A stretch of 62,710 nucleotides of DNA, taken from NCBI RefSeq assembly GCF_013283785.1, contig NZ_JABCPZ010000036.1, forward strand, positions 1 through 62,710. The letters are read 5' to 3'. The notes beneath the pieces were generated by a model. It did not search any database. It saw only the letters and a program-made list of their open reading frames with translations, and had not been told where the DNA came from. The position numbers and the translations under genes were made by a program. Origin of the DNA: Nonomuraea antri (GTDB taxonomy: Bacteria; Actinomycetota; Actinomycetes; Streptosporangiales; Streptosporangiaceae). Numbering within the stretch: the first letter of the stretch is position 1; every line of letters begins with the position of its first letter. Positions 7,816 to 16,265 of the stretch are shown one piece after another.

Positions 7816-8670
7816 TCAGGTCACCGGCCGCCCCACGATGCGCAGGCGTTTGAGGTGCCGGCGACGGGTGGCGGGGTGGGGCCGGGCGGTGCGGCCGTGG
7901 AAGAAGACCCGGTTGTCGAAGACGACGAGCAGTCCGGGCTCCCACTGGACGGCCGTGGCGGGGCCGGGGTCGTACATGGCGGCCAGCAGCGCGCCGATGG
8001 CGGCGTTCACCTCTTCCGCAGCGGCGTCCGCCTCGGTGACCCACTCCAGCGGCTGCGCCATGAAGTCCCGGAAGGAGAAGACCGGCCGGCCGTTCTCCGT
8101 CCGCGTGAGCCTCAGCCGGGGGTCGCCGTGCCGGTAGCGGGTGGCCCGCAGGATCGCCAGTTCGTCCTCCGTCAGCCGCCCGGCGACGCTCGCCATGGGG
8201 GTCAGCACGGTCAGCGCGGCCCCGGGATCGTCGCCGGGCTCGCGGCACATGAGCGCGAGGTAGCGCGGCTGTTCCGCCACCGGCCGGCCGCTGCTCTCGC
8301 TGTGCAGGGACAGGTAGTTGGCCGCGAACGGCTGCAGGCTCGCGTCCATGGTCTCCTCGTGCGAGCTGATCAGGTTGAGCACGACCCGGTCCTCGACGAA
8401 CGGCTGCACCGCGGGGTCGGTCTCGGCCATGGGGCTGCCCAGCGCCGCGCCGAGCTCGCGGAATTCGCCGTTGGTCAGCGGCCGGTCGAAGCGGCGCAGG
8501 GCGAGGCCCGTCTCCGCCAGGTCGGCGAGCAGGCCGTCCGCGGGCACCGGGCCGGACCGGACGGCCGGGGCCGGGCCGACGCGTGGCAGGCCCGAGCCGT
8601 CACGCAGCAGCCCGTCCCTGAGCCGCGCATGCGGGTCGTCCGGACTTTCCACGAATTCGCCATGACTCAC
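7816..8670 (-). CDS. Fe(II)/2-oxoglutarate oxygenase, clavaminate synthase-like (HxE type)
   Basis: 284 residues of the TauD/clavaminate-synthase superfamily. The iron ligands appear to be H123, E125 (LSLHSESSG) and H258 (NRVFFHGR), with the 2-oxoglutarate-binding Arg shortly after (RRHLKRLR). An HxE rather than HxD triad is typical of clavaminate synthase and the AsnO/VioC-type free amino-acid beta-hydroxylases, so a hydroxylated or desaturated amino acid is a reasonable guess. The GTG at 8670 follows AAGGAG at eight bases. It is transcribed divergently from a carrier-protein gene. Confidence 0.85.
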   Translation of the reverse strand: MSHGEFVESPDDPHARLRDGLLRDGSGLPRVGPAPAVRSGPVPADGLLADLAETGLALRRFDRPLTNGEFRELGAALGSPMAETDPAVQPFVEDRVVLNLISSHEETMDASLQPFAANYLSLHSESSGRPVAEQPRYLALMCREPGDDPGAALTVLTPMASVAGRLTEDELAILRATRYRHGDPRLRLTRTENGRPVFSFRDFMAQPLEWVTEADAAAEEVNAAIGALLAAMYDPGPATAVQWEPGLLVVFDNRVFFHGRTARPHPATRRRHLKRLRIVGRPVT

Positions 8671-8811
8671 GCCTGGGACTCCTTTTCCGGCGAACACGTA
8701 AAATCGATGACCACCTCACTCTGCAAGAAAGCCGGGCCGCCGGACAAGCATTCTCCGGCACCGCATCCCATCATTGACGGGGAATCCGCACGGCTGTTAG
8801 TAAGCGTCGAT

Positions 8812-9066
8812 ATGGATGAATGCATCGACGAGATCACCGCCGCCGTCCGCCGGCACATCGCGGATGAGCACGAGTCCCGGCTGGTGGGTCCCGACACCGC
8901 GCTCTCCGACCTCGGGTTCGGGTCGCTGCGCATGGTCGCCCTCATGGTCGACGTGGAGGAGAACCTTTCGGTCTCCTTCCCCTCGGAGATGATCAACGCT
9001 CAGACGTTCAGGACCGTCAGGAGCGTGGCCGACGCGGTCGCGAAGCTGCTCTCGACGCCGTCATGA
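8812..9066 (+). CDS. Free-standing acyl/peptidyl carrier protein
   Basis: About 84 residues, helical, with the phosphopantetheine attachment Ser at residue 38 in DLGFGSLRMV. The usual Asp before the Ser is replaced by Gly (FGSL instead of DSL). It would carry an acyl or aminoacyl thioester in the cluster; its loading enzyme is not obvious, and the acyl-CoA-synthetase-like ligase at 25.4-27.0 kb is one candidate. The ATG at 8812 is chosen on homology; an in-frame ATG at 8707 would add 35 residues. Its 3' end overlaps the convergent GNAT gene by 50 bases. Confidence 0.82.
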   Translation: MDECIDEITAAVRRHIADEHESRLVGPDTALSDLGFGSLRMVALMVDVEENLSVSFPSEMINAQTFRTVRSVADAVAKLLSTPS

Positions 9067-9565
9067 CCGGGCGCAGCGGCTTCCTGAGGCTCACGAAACG
9101 CCGGGGGCCGTCCGACCCGACCGGGCCGGACTGGACGAACCCCAGGCCGCGCAGCAGCGCGAGGGTGTCCGCGAGGTCGGGGTTGGCCTCGGCCAGCAGT
9201 TCGCCGGCGCCCGACGCGACGGCCAGCTCGACGGCCCTGCGCACGCACCGTACGCCGATGAGCCGCCCCGCATCGATCAGCCGGGGTGCCACGCACAGGC
9301 GGCTGAGGTTGGCCGGACGGTCGCCGGGCTCGGCGCGCGGCCGGGTGAGGGTGAAGGAGCCGGCGATCTCGTCGCCGGCCATCAGCAGGTGCACGGCGCC
9401 TTCGGCGACCAGTTGCTCGGTGCGCGCCAACCGGCGCACCGGCCGCGGAGAGCCCCATCGGGCCGCCTGGTGGGCGTCACAGTCGCGCAGCAGCGCGTGG
9501 ACCGGCCAGGCGTCACGGGCCACCAGCCACGCCCAGTCCGCCGCGGGAATTTCCGGAGCTGACAT
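9017..9565 (-). CDS. GNAT family N-acetyltransferase-like protein
   Basis: 182 residues, with a GNAT core of strands and helices: VHLLMAGDEIAGSFTLTRP, ANLSRLCVAPRLIDAGRLIGVRCVRRAVE, LLRGLGFVQSGPV. The canonical Q/RxxGxG/A acetyl-CoA loop is degenerate (DAGRLIG), so the acyl donor may not be acetyl-CoA. It may N-acylate a pathway intermediate or give self-resistance. Start at 9565 has a GGTGAG upstream. The last 17 codons overlap the carrier gene on the other strand. Confidence 0.72.
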   Translation of the reverse strand: MSAPEIPAADWAWLVARDAWPVHALLRDCDAHQAARWGSPRPVRRLARTEQLVAEGAVHLLMAGDEIAGSFTLTRPRAEPGDRPANLSRLCVAPRLIDAGRLIGVRCVRRAVELAVASGAGELLAEANPDLADTLALLRGLGFVQSGPVGSDGPRRFVSLRKPLRPVMTASRAASRPRRPRS

Positions 9566-9653
9566 ATCTCACCCGTTCGCTCGCAGGCATCGAGAATCGG
9601 CGAACAATCTTCCTATCTCCCTTCTCCAGAAAAAGCGAGGCGAGAAAACGCAT

Positions 9654-10595
9654 ATGCACGACACCGGGATCCGTTTCGGGCTGCACTCTGGCCAGCAGTA
9701 TCGGAGCATCGACGAATGCCGCGAGCTGTGGCGGCGTGCCGAGGAGCTCGGCTTCGACCTTCTGTCGGTCTTCGACCATCTCCGGCCACCGCTGGGCGGC
9801 CCCGCCGGGCCCTGTTTCGAGGGCACGACCCTGCTCGCCGCGATGGCCGCGAGCACGAGCCGGATCCGCTGCGTCATGCTGGTCTCGGCGGTGACCTGGC
9901 GGCATCCGGCGATCACGGCGGCCGTGGCGGCCACCGTCGATCACATCTCGGGGGGCCGGCTGGAGTTCGGCATGGGGGCCGGCGGCCCCGACCTGGGCTA
10001 CGAGCAGTACGCCATCGATCTCCCCCGCCGCCCGGCCCGGCTGGAGATGCTCGACGAGGCATGCGAGGTGCTGCGCGGGCTGTGGAGCGGCCGTGAGTCG
10101 TCCTTCGCCGGGACGCACTACCGCCTCGACCGCGCCCACCTCCAGCCGCCACCGGTGCAGCGGCGTCTCCCGCTGGTGATCGGCGGCGAGAGCGACGAGA
10201 TCCTGCGGATCGCCGCCCGCCACGCGGACGTGTGGAACACGATCGTGTCCGACCCCGGCGAGTACCGGGAGAAGCTGGCGCGGCTGGCCCGCCACTGCCG
10301 GGACGCCGGCCGCGACCCCGGCGAGATCCGCAAATCGGTGACGTTCCGGGCGGCGCTGGCCGGCGACGAGAGCGAGGCACGGCGCCGTCGCGCCCGGCTC
10401 TCCGCGACGCTGCCGCCGGAGGTCCTGCGGGAGTACCTGACCTTCGGCACGCCCGAGCGGTGCGCCGAGGACCTGCGCGTCTACCGGGAGCTCGGGGTCG
10501 GTGACTTCGTGCTCGGCGCCAGGCCCCCGATCGACTGGACGACGGTGGAGCTGGTCGCGCGAGAGGTCGCCCCCGCGCTGCGCGAAGCCTTTTGA
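9654..10595 (+). CDS. LLM-class (luciferase-like) flavin/F420-dependent oxidoreductase
   Basis: 313 residues with the TIM-barrel bacterial-luciferase fold: IRFGLHSGQ at the N-terminus, EELGFDLLSVFDHLRPP, the family signature region RPARLEMLDEACEVLRGLW, and PLVIGGESDEILRIAARHADVWN. Many actinobacterial members use coenzyme F420 rather than FMN; the sequence alone cannot decide. It probably reduces or oxidises a C=N or C=C bond in a pathway intermediate. The next gene, an O-methyltransferase, follows after 30 bases. Confidence 0.85.
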   Translation: MHDTGIRFGLHSGQQYRSIDECRELWRRAEELGFDLLSVFDHLRPPLGGPAGPCFEGTTLLAAMAASTSRIRCVMLVSAVTWRHPAITAAVAATVDHISGGRLEFGMGAGGPDLGYEQYAIDLPRRPARLEMLDEACEVLRGLWSGRESSFAGTHYRLDRAHLQPPPVQRRLPLVIGGESDEILRIAARHADVWNTIVSDPGEYREKLARLARHCRDAGRDPGEIRKSVTFRAALAGDESEARRRRARLSATLPPEVLREYLTFGTPERCAEDLRVYRELGVGDFVLGARPPIDWTTVELVAREVAPALREAF

Positions 10596-10612
10596 GACGC
10601 CGCGATCGGGGT

Positions 10613-10618
10613 TAGCGT
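10613..10618 (+). promoter_or_regulatory. Leaderless -10 box of the O-methyltransferase gene
   Basis: TAGCGT lies seven bases before the GTG at 10626, with no Shine-Dalgarno sequence, so this gene may also have its own leaderless transcript. Confidence 0.45.
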
Positions 10619-10625
10619 CGCCTCC

Positions 10626-11282
10626 GTGTCCCCCAAAACCTTCACTCTCAGCAATGAGCTGCACGCCTACGTCGTCGCCCACGGCAGCGAGCCCGACGAC
10701 GTGGCCAAGCGGCTGACCGCGGAAACCCGCGAGCGGTTCCCCGACGACGCGGGCATGATGATCTCTCCGGAACAGGCCAGGTTCCTCACCCTCATGACCA
10801 AGGTGTGCGGGGCCGGGCACGCCGTCGAGGTCGGCACGTTCACCGGCTACTCCGCGCTGGCCATCGCCCGCGGGCTGCCCCAGGACGGGAGGCTGACCTG
10901 CTTCGACACCTCGGCCGAGTACACCGGCGTGGCACGCAGGTTCTGGGCGGAGGGCGGCGTGCTCGGCCGCATCGAGTTGCGGGTCGGCCGGGCCGAGGAG
11001 AGGCTGCGCGAGCTTCCCGCCGAGCCCGGGATCGACCTGGCCTTCATCGACGCGGACAAGACCGGCTACCCGACGTACTGGGAGGAGATCGTCGTCCGGA
11101 CGCGGCCGGGCGGCCTGATCTTCGTGGACAACGCGCTGCGGGGCGGGCGGGTCCTGAGCCCGGGTGATTCCGCCGACGTGCGGGCCGTGGTGGAGTTCAA
11201 CGCCATGGCGCGCGAGGACGACCGGGTGGAGATCGTGCTGCTGCCGATCGGCGACGGGCTGCTGATGGCCCGCCGCCTGTGA
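10626..11282 (+). CDS. SAM-dependent O-methyltransferase (caffeoyl-CoA OMT family)
   Basis: 218 residues. The SAM-binding motif I is VEVGTFTGYSALAIA; the metal/catalytic region IDADKTGYPTYWE and VDNALRGGRV match the cation-dependent caffeoyl-CoA/catechol O-methyltransferase family. A GTG start at 10626 fits family length. It would methylate a hydroxyl (or carboxyl) of an intermediate, perhaps one introduced by one of the cluster oxygenases. It converges on the CxxK hydrolase gene across a strong hairpin. Confidence 0.9.
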   Translation: MSPKTFTLSNELHAYVVAHGSEPDDVAKRLTAETRERFPDDAGMMISPEQARFLTLMTKVCGAGHAVEVGTFTGYSALAIARGLPQDGRLTCFDTSAEYTGVARRFWAEGGVLGRIELRVGRAEERLRELPAEPGIDLAFIDADKTGYPTYWEEIVVRTRPGGLIFVDNALRGGRVLSPGDSADVRAVVEFNAMAREDDRVEIVLLPIGDGLLMARRL

Positions 11283-11283
11283 C

Positions 11284-11315
11284 GGGCGGCGGCCCGGTCG
11301 CCGGGGCCGCCGCCC
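11284..11315. terminator. Bidirectional terminator hairpin between convergent genes
   Basis: GGGCGGCGGCCC (11284-11295) pairs perfectly with GGGCCGCCGCCC (11304-11315) around an 8-base loop, filling the 33-base gap between the O-methyltransferase and the PBP-fold gene. Confidence 0.7.
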
Positions 11316-12404
11316 TCACTGCCCGGCCAGCGCCTGGTACACGTCCGTGACCAGCAGGTTCGCCAGGCCGCGCAGCAACGGCTCGCGTACGGTGGTGTTG
11401 GCCACGAACGCGATCACCAGCCCGCGGTCGAGGTCGGCGACCGACAGGACGGTCACGTATCCGGTGTGCCCCACGATCCTGGCGCCGGAGGGGGCCCCGA
11501 ACCAGCCGGGCTCGGTGCAGAACCCTCGGCTCCAGCTCAGGTCCAGCCCCTGGAAGTACTCGTCGGCCAGCCCCACCCGGAGCGGCGCGCAGAAGTGCTC
11601 GACGGCCTGCTCGGACAGCAGCCGCGTGCCGTTCCACACCCCGCCCGCCGCGATCGCTTCGAGTGGCCGCGCCAGCTCCGCCACGGGGCCCCACATCTCG
11701 GTGCCCGGCCACCGCTCCTCGTCGGGGAACGAGATCTGCGTGCGCAGTTCGCCCTCCGCCGTCCGCTCGGACAACGCCCCCTCGGGCACCGGAACGTCGT
11801 CCCGGTCGAAGCCCGGCCCCAGGAACGCCACGGTCCGGGACATGCCCAGCTCGTCCAGGACGTCCTCGCGGATGACGTCGTGGTAGTCGCGGCCGGTGAC
11901 CCGCTGGATCACCTCGGAGAGCACCAGCCAGGAGCTCATCGCCTCGTACGCGGCCCGCTCTCCCGGAGGGGCGGCGATCGTGGCCCGGCAGACGTGGCGC
12001 AGCGCCGCCGCACGGTCCAGCCCCCAGGGAGGCTCGCCCCCGCTCTCGTAGACCACCGTGTGCGTCAGGAGATGGTCGAGCGTCACGTCCTGCTTGCCGC
12101 CGGTCGCGAACTCGGGGATGACGTCGCCGACCCGCATCCCGGTGACGAGCCGGCCGCGGTCGAAGAGGCGGGCGAGGGCGATGACCGTCAGCGGTTTGCC
12201 CGCGCACATCCACGGCATGCGGTGCTCCACGGTCAGCGGCTCGTCGGCCAGGAACTCGCCGAACGCCTCATGCCACACGGGCCGCCCGCGCAGGGACACG
12301 TACACCTGCACGCCCAGCCGTCCGCCGGGGCCGACGGCCGCCGCGACCCGCGCTCGCGCCCCGTCCAGCGGTCCGGTCATCGCGGCGAGCTTCCCCTTAG
12401 GCAT
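11316..12404 (-). CDS. Beta-lactamase/PBP-fold acyl-enzyme with Cys in place of the catalytic Ser
   Basis: 362 residues, serine beta-lactamase/DD-peptidase superfamily (class C, EstB/LovD-like). The SxxK position reads WMCAGKPLT, so the nucleophile is Cys67 with Lys70; the codon at 12206-12204 is TGC. The Tyr motif region is RAAYEAMSSW and the third motif is GHTG. No signal peptide, so it acts in the cytoplasm, unlike true PBPs. Relatives such as LovD and PBP-type thioesterases transfer acyl groups from carrier proteins. The start overlaps the carrier stop by eight bases; an ATG at 12380 preceded by AAGGGG is an alternative. Confidence 0.85.
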   Translation of the reverse strand: MPKGKLAAMTGPLDGARARVAAAVGPGGRLGVQVYVSLRGRPVWHEAFGEFLADEPLTVEHRMPWMCAGKPLTVIALARLFDRGRLVTGMRVGDVIPEFATGGKQDVTLDHLLTHTVVYESGGEPPWGLDRAAALRHVCRATIAAPPGERAAYEAMSSWLVLSEVIQRVTGRDYHDVIREDVLDELGMSRTVAFLGPGFDRDDVPVPEGALSERTAEGELRTQISFPDEERWPGTEMWGPVAELARPLEAIAAGGVWNGTRLLSEQAVEHFCAPLRVGLADEYFQGLDLSWSRGFCTEPGWFGAPSGARIVGHTGYVTVLSVADLDRGLVIAFVANTTVREPLLRGLANLLVTDVYQALAGQ

Positions 12405-12628
12405 CTGTGTCCCGCAGCTCCGCCAGACGCTCGGCGAACAGCCGCGGCGTCGGTGCGGTGATCAGGGCGTCGAGCGGGATCCGCAGCCCGAACGCCGTCC
12501 GCGCGCGCTGCAGCAATCGGACCGCGTGGATCGACGTGCCGCCCGCGTAGAAGAAGTCCGTGTCCTGGCCGGCCTCGGGCTGTTCCAGCAGCTCCCGCCA
12601 CAGGTCCAGCAGCGCGGGCAGGAACTCG

Positions 12629-12645
<17 letters not shown>
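12397..12645 (-). CDS. Free-standing peptidyl carrier protein
   Basis: 82 residues. Phosphopantetheine Ser38 lies in the motif DTDFFYAGGTSIHAVRLL, typical of NRPS thiolation domains. Its start lies 17 bases inside the adenylation gene, so the two are translated together, which suggests it receives the amino acid activated by that protein or the product of a transfer from the upstream carrier. The following gene is the CxxK acyl-enzyme, overlapping by eight bases. Confidence 0.92.
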
Positions 12646-14057
<1,412 letters not shown>

Positions 14058-14065
<8 letters not shown>

Positions 14066-14291
14066 GGCGCGCCTCCGCGAGCGCGGCCACGAGCCCGCTG
14101 ACCGTGGGGTCGGCGAAGAAGTCGCCGAGGTCCATCTTGACGCCGAACTCGTGGTGCACGCGGTCGACCAGTTCCACGGCCATGAACGAGTTTCCGCCCA
14201 GTTCGAAGAAATTGTCGTCGTCGGCGACGTCGTCTCCGTCGAGCGCCTCCCGCACGAGGCGCCGCATGGGCCCGAACAACTCCTCGTCCAC
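14058..14291 (-). CDS. Free-standing peptidyl carrier protein
   Basis: 77 residues with phosphopantetheine Ser35 in FFELGGNSFMAVEL and a typical four-helix pattern. It lies between the thioesterase and the adenylation genes and overlaps the latter by eight bases. Two carriers around a single adenylation gene suggest that an acyl group is passed between them, or that both are loaded with the same amino acid. Confidence 0.92.
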
Positions 14292-14354
14292 CGATTCTCT
14301 CCCCTTTCAGCCTGGTCATTCCGGGGTATGGCAGCGGACCACGACCGGCGTCGT

Positions 14355-15173
14355 TCACACAAGAAATATCGGCGGCCGTACGAGAAACGCCGTGATCGCG
14401 GCGGCGACACCGTCATCGGCGAGCAGGCGGGTCCTGGACACGTCCGTCTCGACCCGCTCCCCCCAGCCGGCCGTCTCGTCCAGGGCGAAGCCGCTGGACG
14501 TGATCGTGAGGGTGTGCGGCAGCCCCAGGGGACGCTCACCGGTGAGCGCCGCGACCGTGAGGTAGGCGAGATACCGCTCGAAGAGCCGCGCCAGGTCCGT
14601 CATGAGGTCCTGGCTCACCTGGAGCCGCCGCGCGACGGCGGACGCGTGGGCGTGGTAGCTCCGGCTCAGCCGCCGCGCCAGCACCGCAGGACCGATCGGC
14701 CCACCGGGCCTTCCGGCCTGGTCCACCTCGTCCGGTGGGGCGGGCCCGTCCGGTGGGGCGGGCCCCTCTGGTGAGGCGGGCAACGACGCCAGCGCCGTGC
14801 GGTACGCCTCCAGCATCACGTCGGCGGTGGCGAACGCCGGATCGACCAGCACCAGCCTCGTCCCGCCCGCGCCCGCCAGGGACTCGGCGAGACGGCCGGC
14901 GATCGAGGCGCCCGCGCAGTTGGCCAGCACCCCGGCGACCTCGACACCCCCGGCCGCCAGGTCGTCACGCCACCCGGCGAGCACGCGGGCCGCCTCCGCC
15001 TCGTCCTCAGGCACCCGCTCCGGCGGGCGCGCGGCCAGCACCGTCCACTCCGGCGGCAGGAGCCTGGCCAGCATGCGGAACCCGGCCGCCGCCCGCCCGC
15101 CCTCGAAGTCGAGCGTCAGCACGACGGGACCGTCCGGCCCACCGGTCCTGAGCCGGTGCCACCTTGTGAGCAT
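14355..15173 (-). CDS. Thioesterase-like alpha/beta hydrolase with an AxCxG nucleophile elbow
   Basis: 272 residues, arranged like an NRPS type II or excised thioesterase. The nucleophile elbow reads VLANCAGAS, so GxSxG is replaced by AxCxG with Cys86 (TGC codon at 14918-14916). An Asp follows the next strand (LVLVDPAF). The usual C-terminal GxH is not evident (region VETDVSRTRLL), so the His may be missing or displaced. The ATG at 15173 has GGGGAG four bases upstream and is preferred to a longer frame. First gene of the leftward TE-carrier-A-carrier-PBP operon; a StrR-type site is 20 bases upstream. Confidence 0.78.
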   Translation of the reverse strand: MLTRWHRLRTGGPDGPVVLTLDFEGGRAAAGFRMLARLLPPEWTVLAARPPERVPEDEAEAARVLAGWRDDLAAGGVEVAGVLANCAGASIAGRLAESLAGAGGTRLVLVDPAFATADVMLEAYRTALASLPASPEGPAPPDGPAPPDEVDQAGRPGGPIGPAVLARRLSRSYHAHASAVARRLQVSQDLMTDLARLFERYLAYLTVAALTGERPLGLPHTLTITSSGFALDETAGWGERVETDVSRTRLLADDGVAAAITAFLVRPPIFLV

Positions 15174-15192
15174 CGCGCTCCCCCTCACCGCG

Positions 15193-15221
15193 TTCCGACT
15201 GCGGAAAATCCGCAGTCGCAC
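15193..15221. promoter_or_regulatory. StrR-type regulator binding site
   Basis: TTCCGACTG, 11 bases, CAGTCGCAC: seven of nine and eight of nine matches to the published StrR consensus half-sites GTTCGACTG-N11-CAGTCGAAC, with the exact spacing. The core is a perfect 21-base palindrome with AAA at its centre. It lies between divergent starts (thioesterase at 15173, mutarotase-like gene at 15246). Confidence 0.8.
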
Positions 15222-15231
15222 TCCTCTGCTC

Positions 15232-15237
15232 TACGAT
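15232..15237 (+). promoter_or_regulatory. Leaderless -10 box of the mutarotase-like gene
   Basis: TACGAT lies eight bases before the GTG at 15246. The StrR-type palindrome occupies the expected -35 region, consistent with activator-dependent transcription. Confidence 0.5.
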
Positions 15238-15245
15238 CTGCGCCG

Positions 15246-16253
15246 GTGGACATTCGTCATGAGATCGCCGGTCTGACCACCATGGGCCCGGCCCCGGGAA
15301 CACCGGTCGACGCCTACACGCTCTCCACGGCAGGCTCCATGGCCGTCACCGTGTGGAGCTACGGCGCGACACTCGTCGAGGTCCTGGTCGAGAACAACAT
15401 GGGTGATCCCGTCAACGTGGTCAAGCGGCTGCCCGGCCTCGCCGCCTACGAGGACCGGGCGCTGAACGCCTACCTCGGCTGCACGATGGGCCGGTTCTGC
15501 CGCTGCGTCCGCGAGGGGCGGCTCGTCCTCGACGGGACCGAGCACGCGCTGGACCGCAACGAGGGGCGTCATCACGTGCACGGCGGCCCGGACGGCTTCG
15601 ACCGCAGGGTGTGGGAGTCGCGGGTCGAGGAGGCGCCGGACGCGGCGTCGGTGGTGTTCCGGCTCGTCAGCCCGGACGGCGACCAGGGATATCCGGGCCA
15701 GGTCACCGTGGAGGCCGCGTACCGGCTGCACGAGTCGGGGCGGCTGACGTTCGACTTCACCGCCACCACCACGGCGCCCACCATCGTCGGCCTCACCAAC
15801 CACGCGTTCTGGAACCTGGCCGGCGCGGGCACGATCGACGATCACCTGCTGGCCGTCAACGCCACGCGGGTCATGCGGTTCGACGACGAGCTGATCCCCC
15901 TCGGCGGGGCGCTCGACCCGGTCGCGGGCGGCCCGCTCGACTTCCGCGCGCCGCGGCGGATCGGCTCCGCCAAGGTGGACAACTACCTGGTGCTGGACGG
16001 CGATCCCGGCTGGGCGGCGGAGCTGCGCGACCCGCGAAGCGGCCGCAGGATGCGCGTCACCACCGACCAGCCGGGCTTCGGCGTCTATTCCGGTGACGGG
16101 CTCGCCGAGCCGCGCACCGGCCTCTGCCTGGCGGCGAGCGCCTGGCCGGACGCCCCCAACCTGCCCGGGGCGCCGTCCGTGCGCCTGGACCCCGGGACGA
16201 CCTACACCCATCGCACGGTGCACGAGTTCCCGCCGCCCGACGGGATCACCTGA
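15246..16253 (+). CDS. Aldose 1-epimerase (mutarotase)-like protein lacking the catalytic Glu
   Basis: 335 residues of the GalM fold. His112 (HVHGGPDGFD) and His186 (LTNHAFWNLAG) match the catalytic/binding His residues, and Asp245 is in KVDNYLVLDG. The C-terminal signature normally LETQ..PDAPN reads LCLAASAWPDAPN, so the catalytic base Glu is Ala296. It may therefore bind a sugar-like ligand without mutarotating it, or catalyse a different step. The GTG at 15246 gives family length; no ribosome site is visible and a leaderless start is likely. The StrR-type site sits just upstream, tying it to the cluster. Confidence 0.87.
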   Translation: MDIRHEIAGLTTMGPAPGTPVDAYTLSTAGSMAVTVWSYGATLVEVLVENNMGDPVNVVKRLPGLAAYEDRALNAYLGCTMGRFCRCVREGRLVLDGTEHALDRNEGRHHVHGGPDGFDRRVWESRVEEAPDAASVVFRLVSPDGDQGYPGQVTVEAAYRLHESGRLTFDFTATTTAPTIVGLTNHAFWNLAGAGTIDDHLLAVNATRVMRFDDELIPLGGALDPVAGGPLDFRAPRRIGSAKVDNYLVLDGDPGWAAELRDPRSGRRMRVTTDQPGFGVYSGDGLAEPRTGLCLAASAWPDAPNLPGAPSVRLDPGTTYTHRTVHEFPPPDGIT

Positions 16254-16265
16254 CGGGCGCGCCGC

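Noticed and set aside
9581..9630. GTTCGC...GCGAAC inverted repeat before the LLM gene as a third StrR site
   Set aside because: The arms are two bases too far apart and the inner GACTG/CAGTC core is missing.
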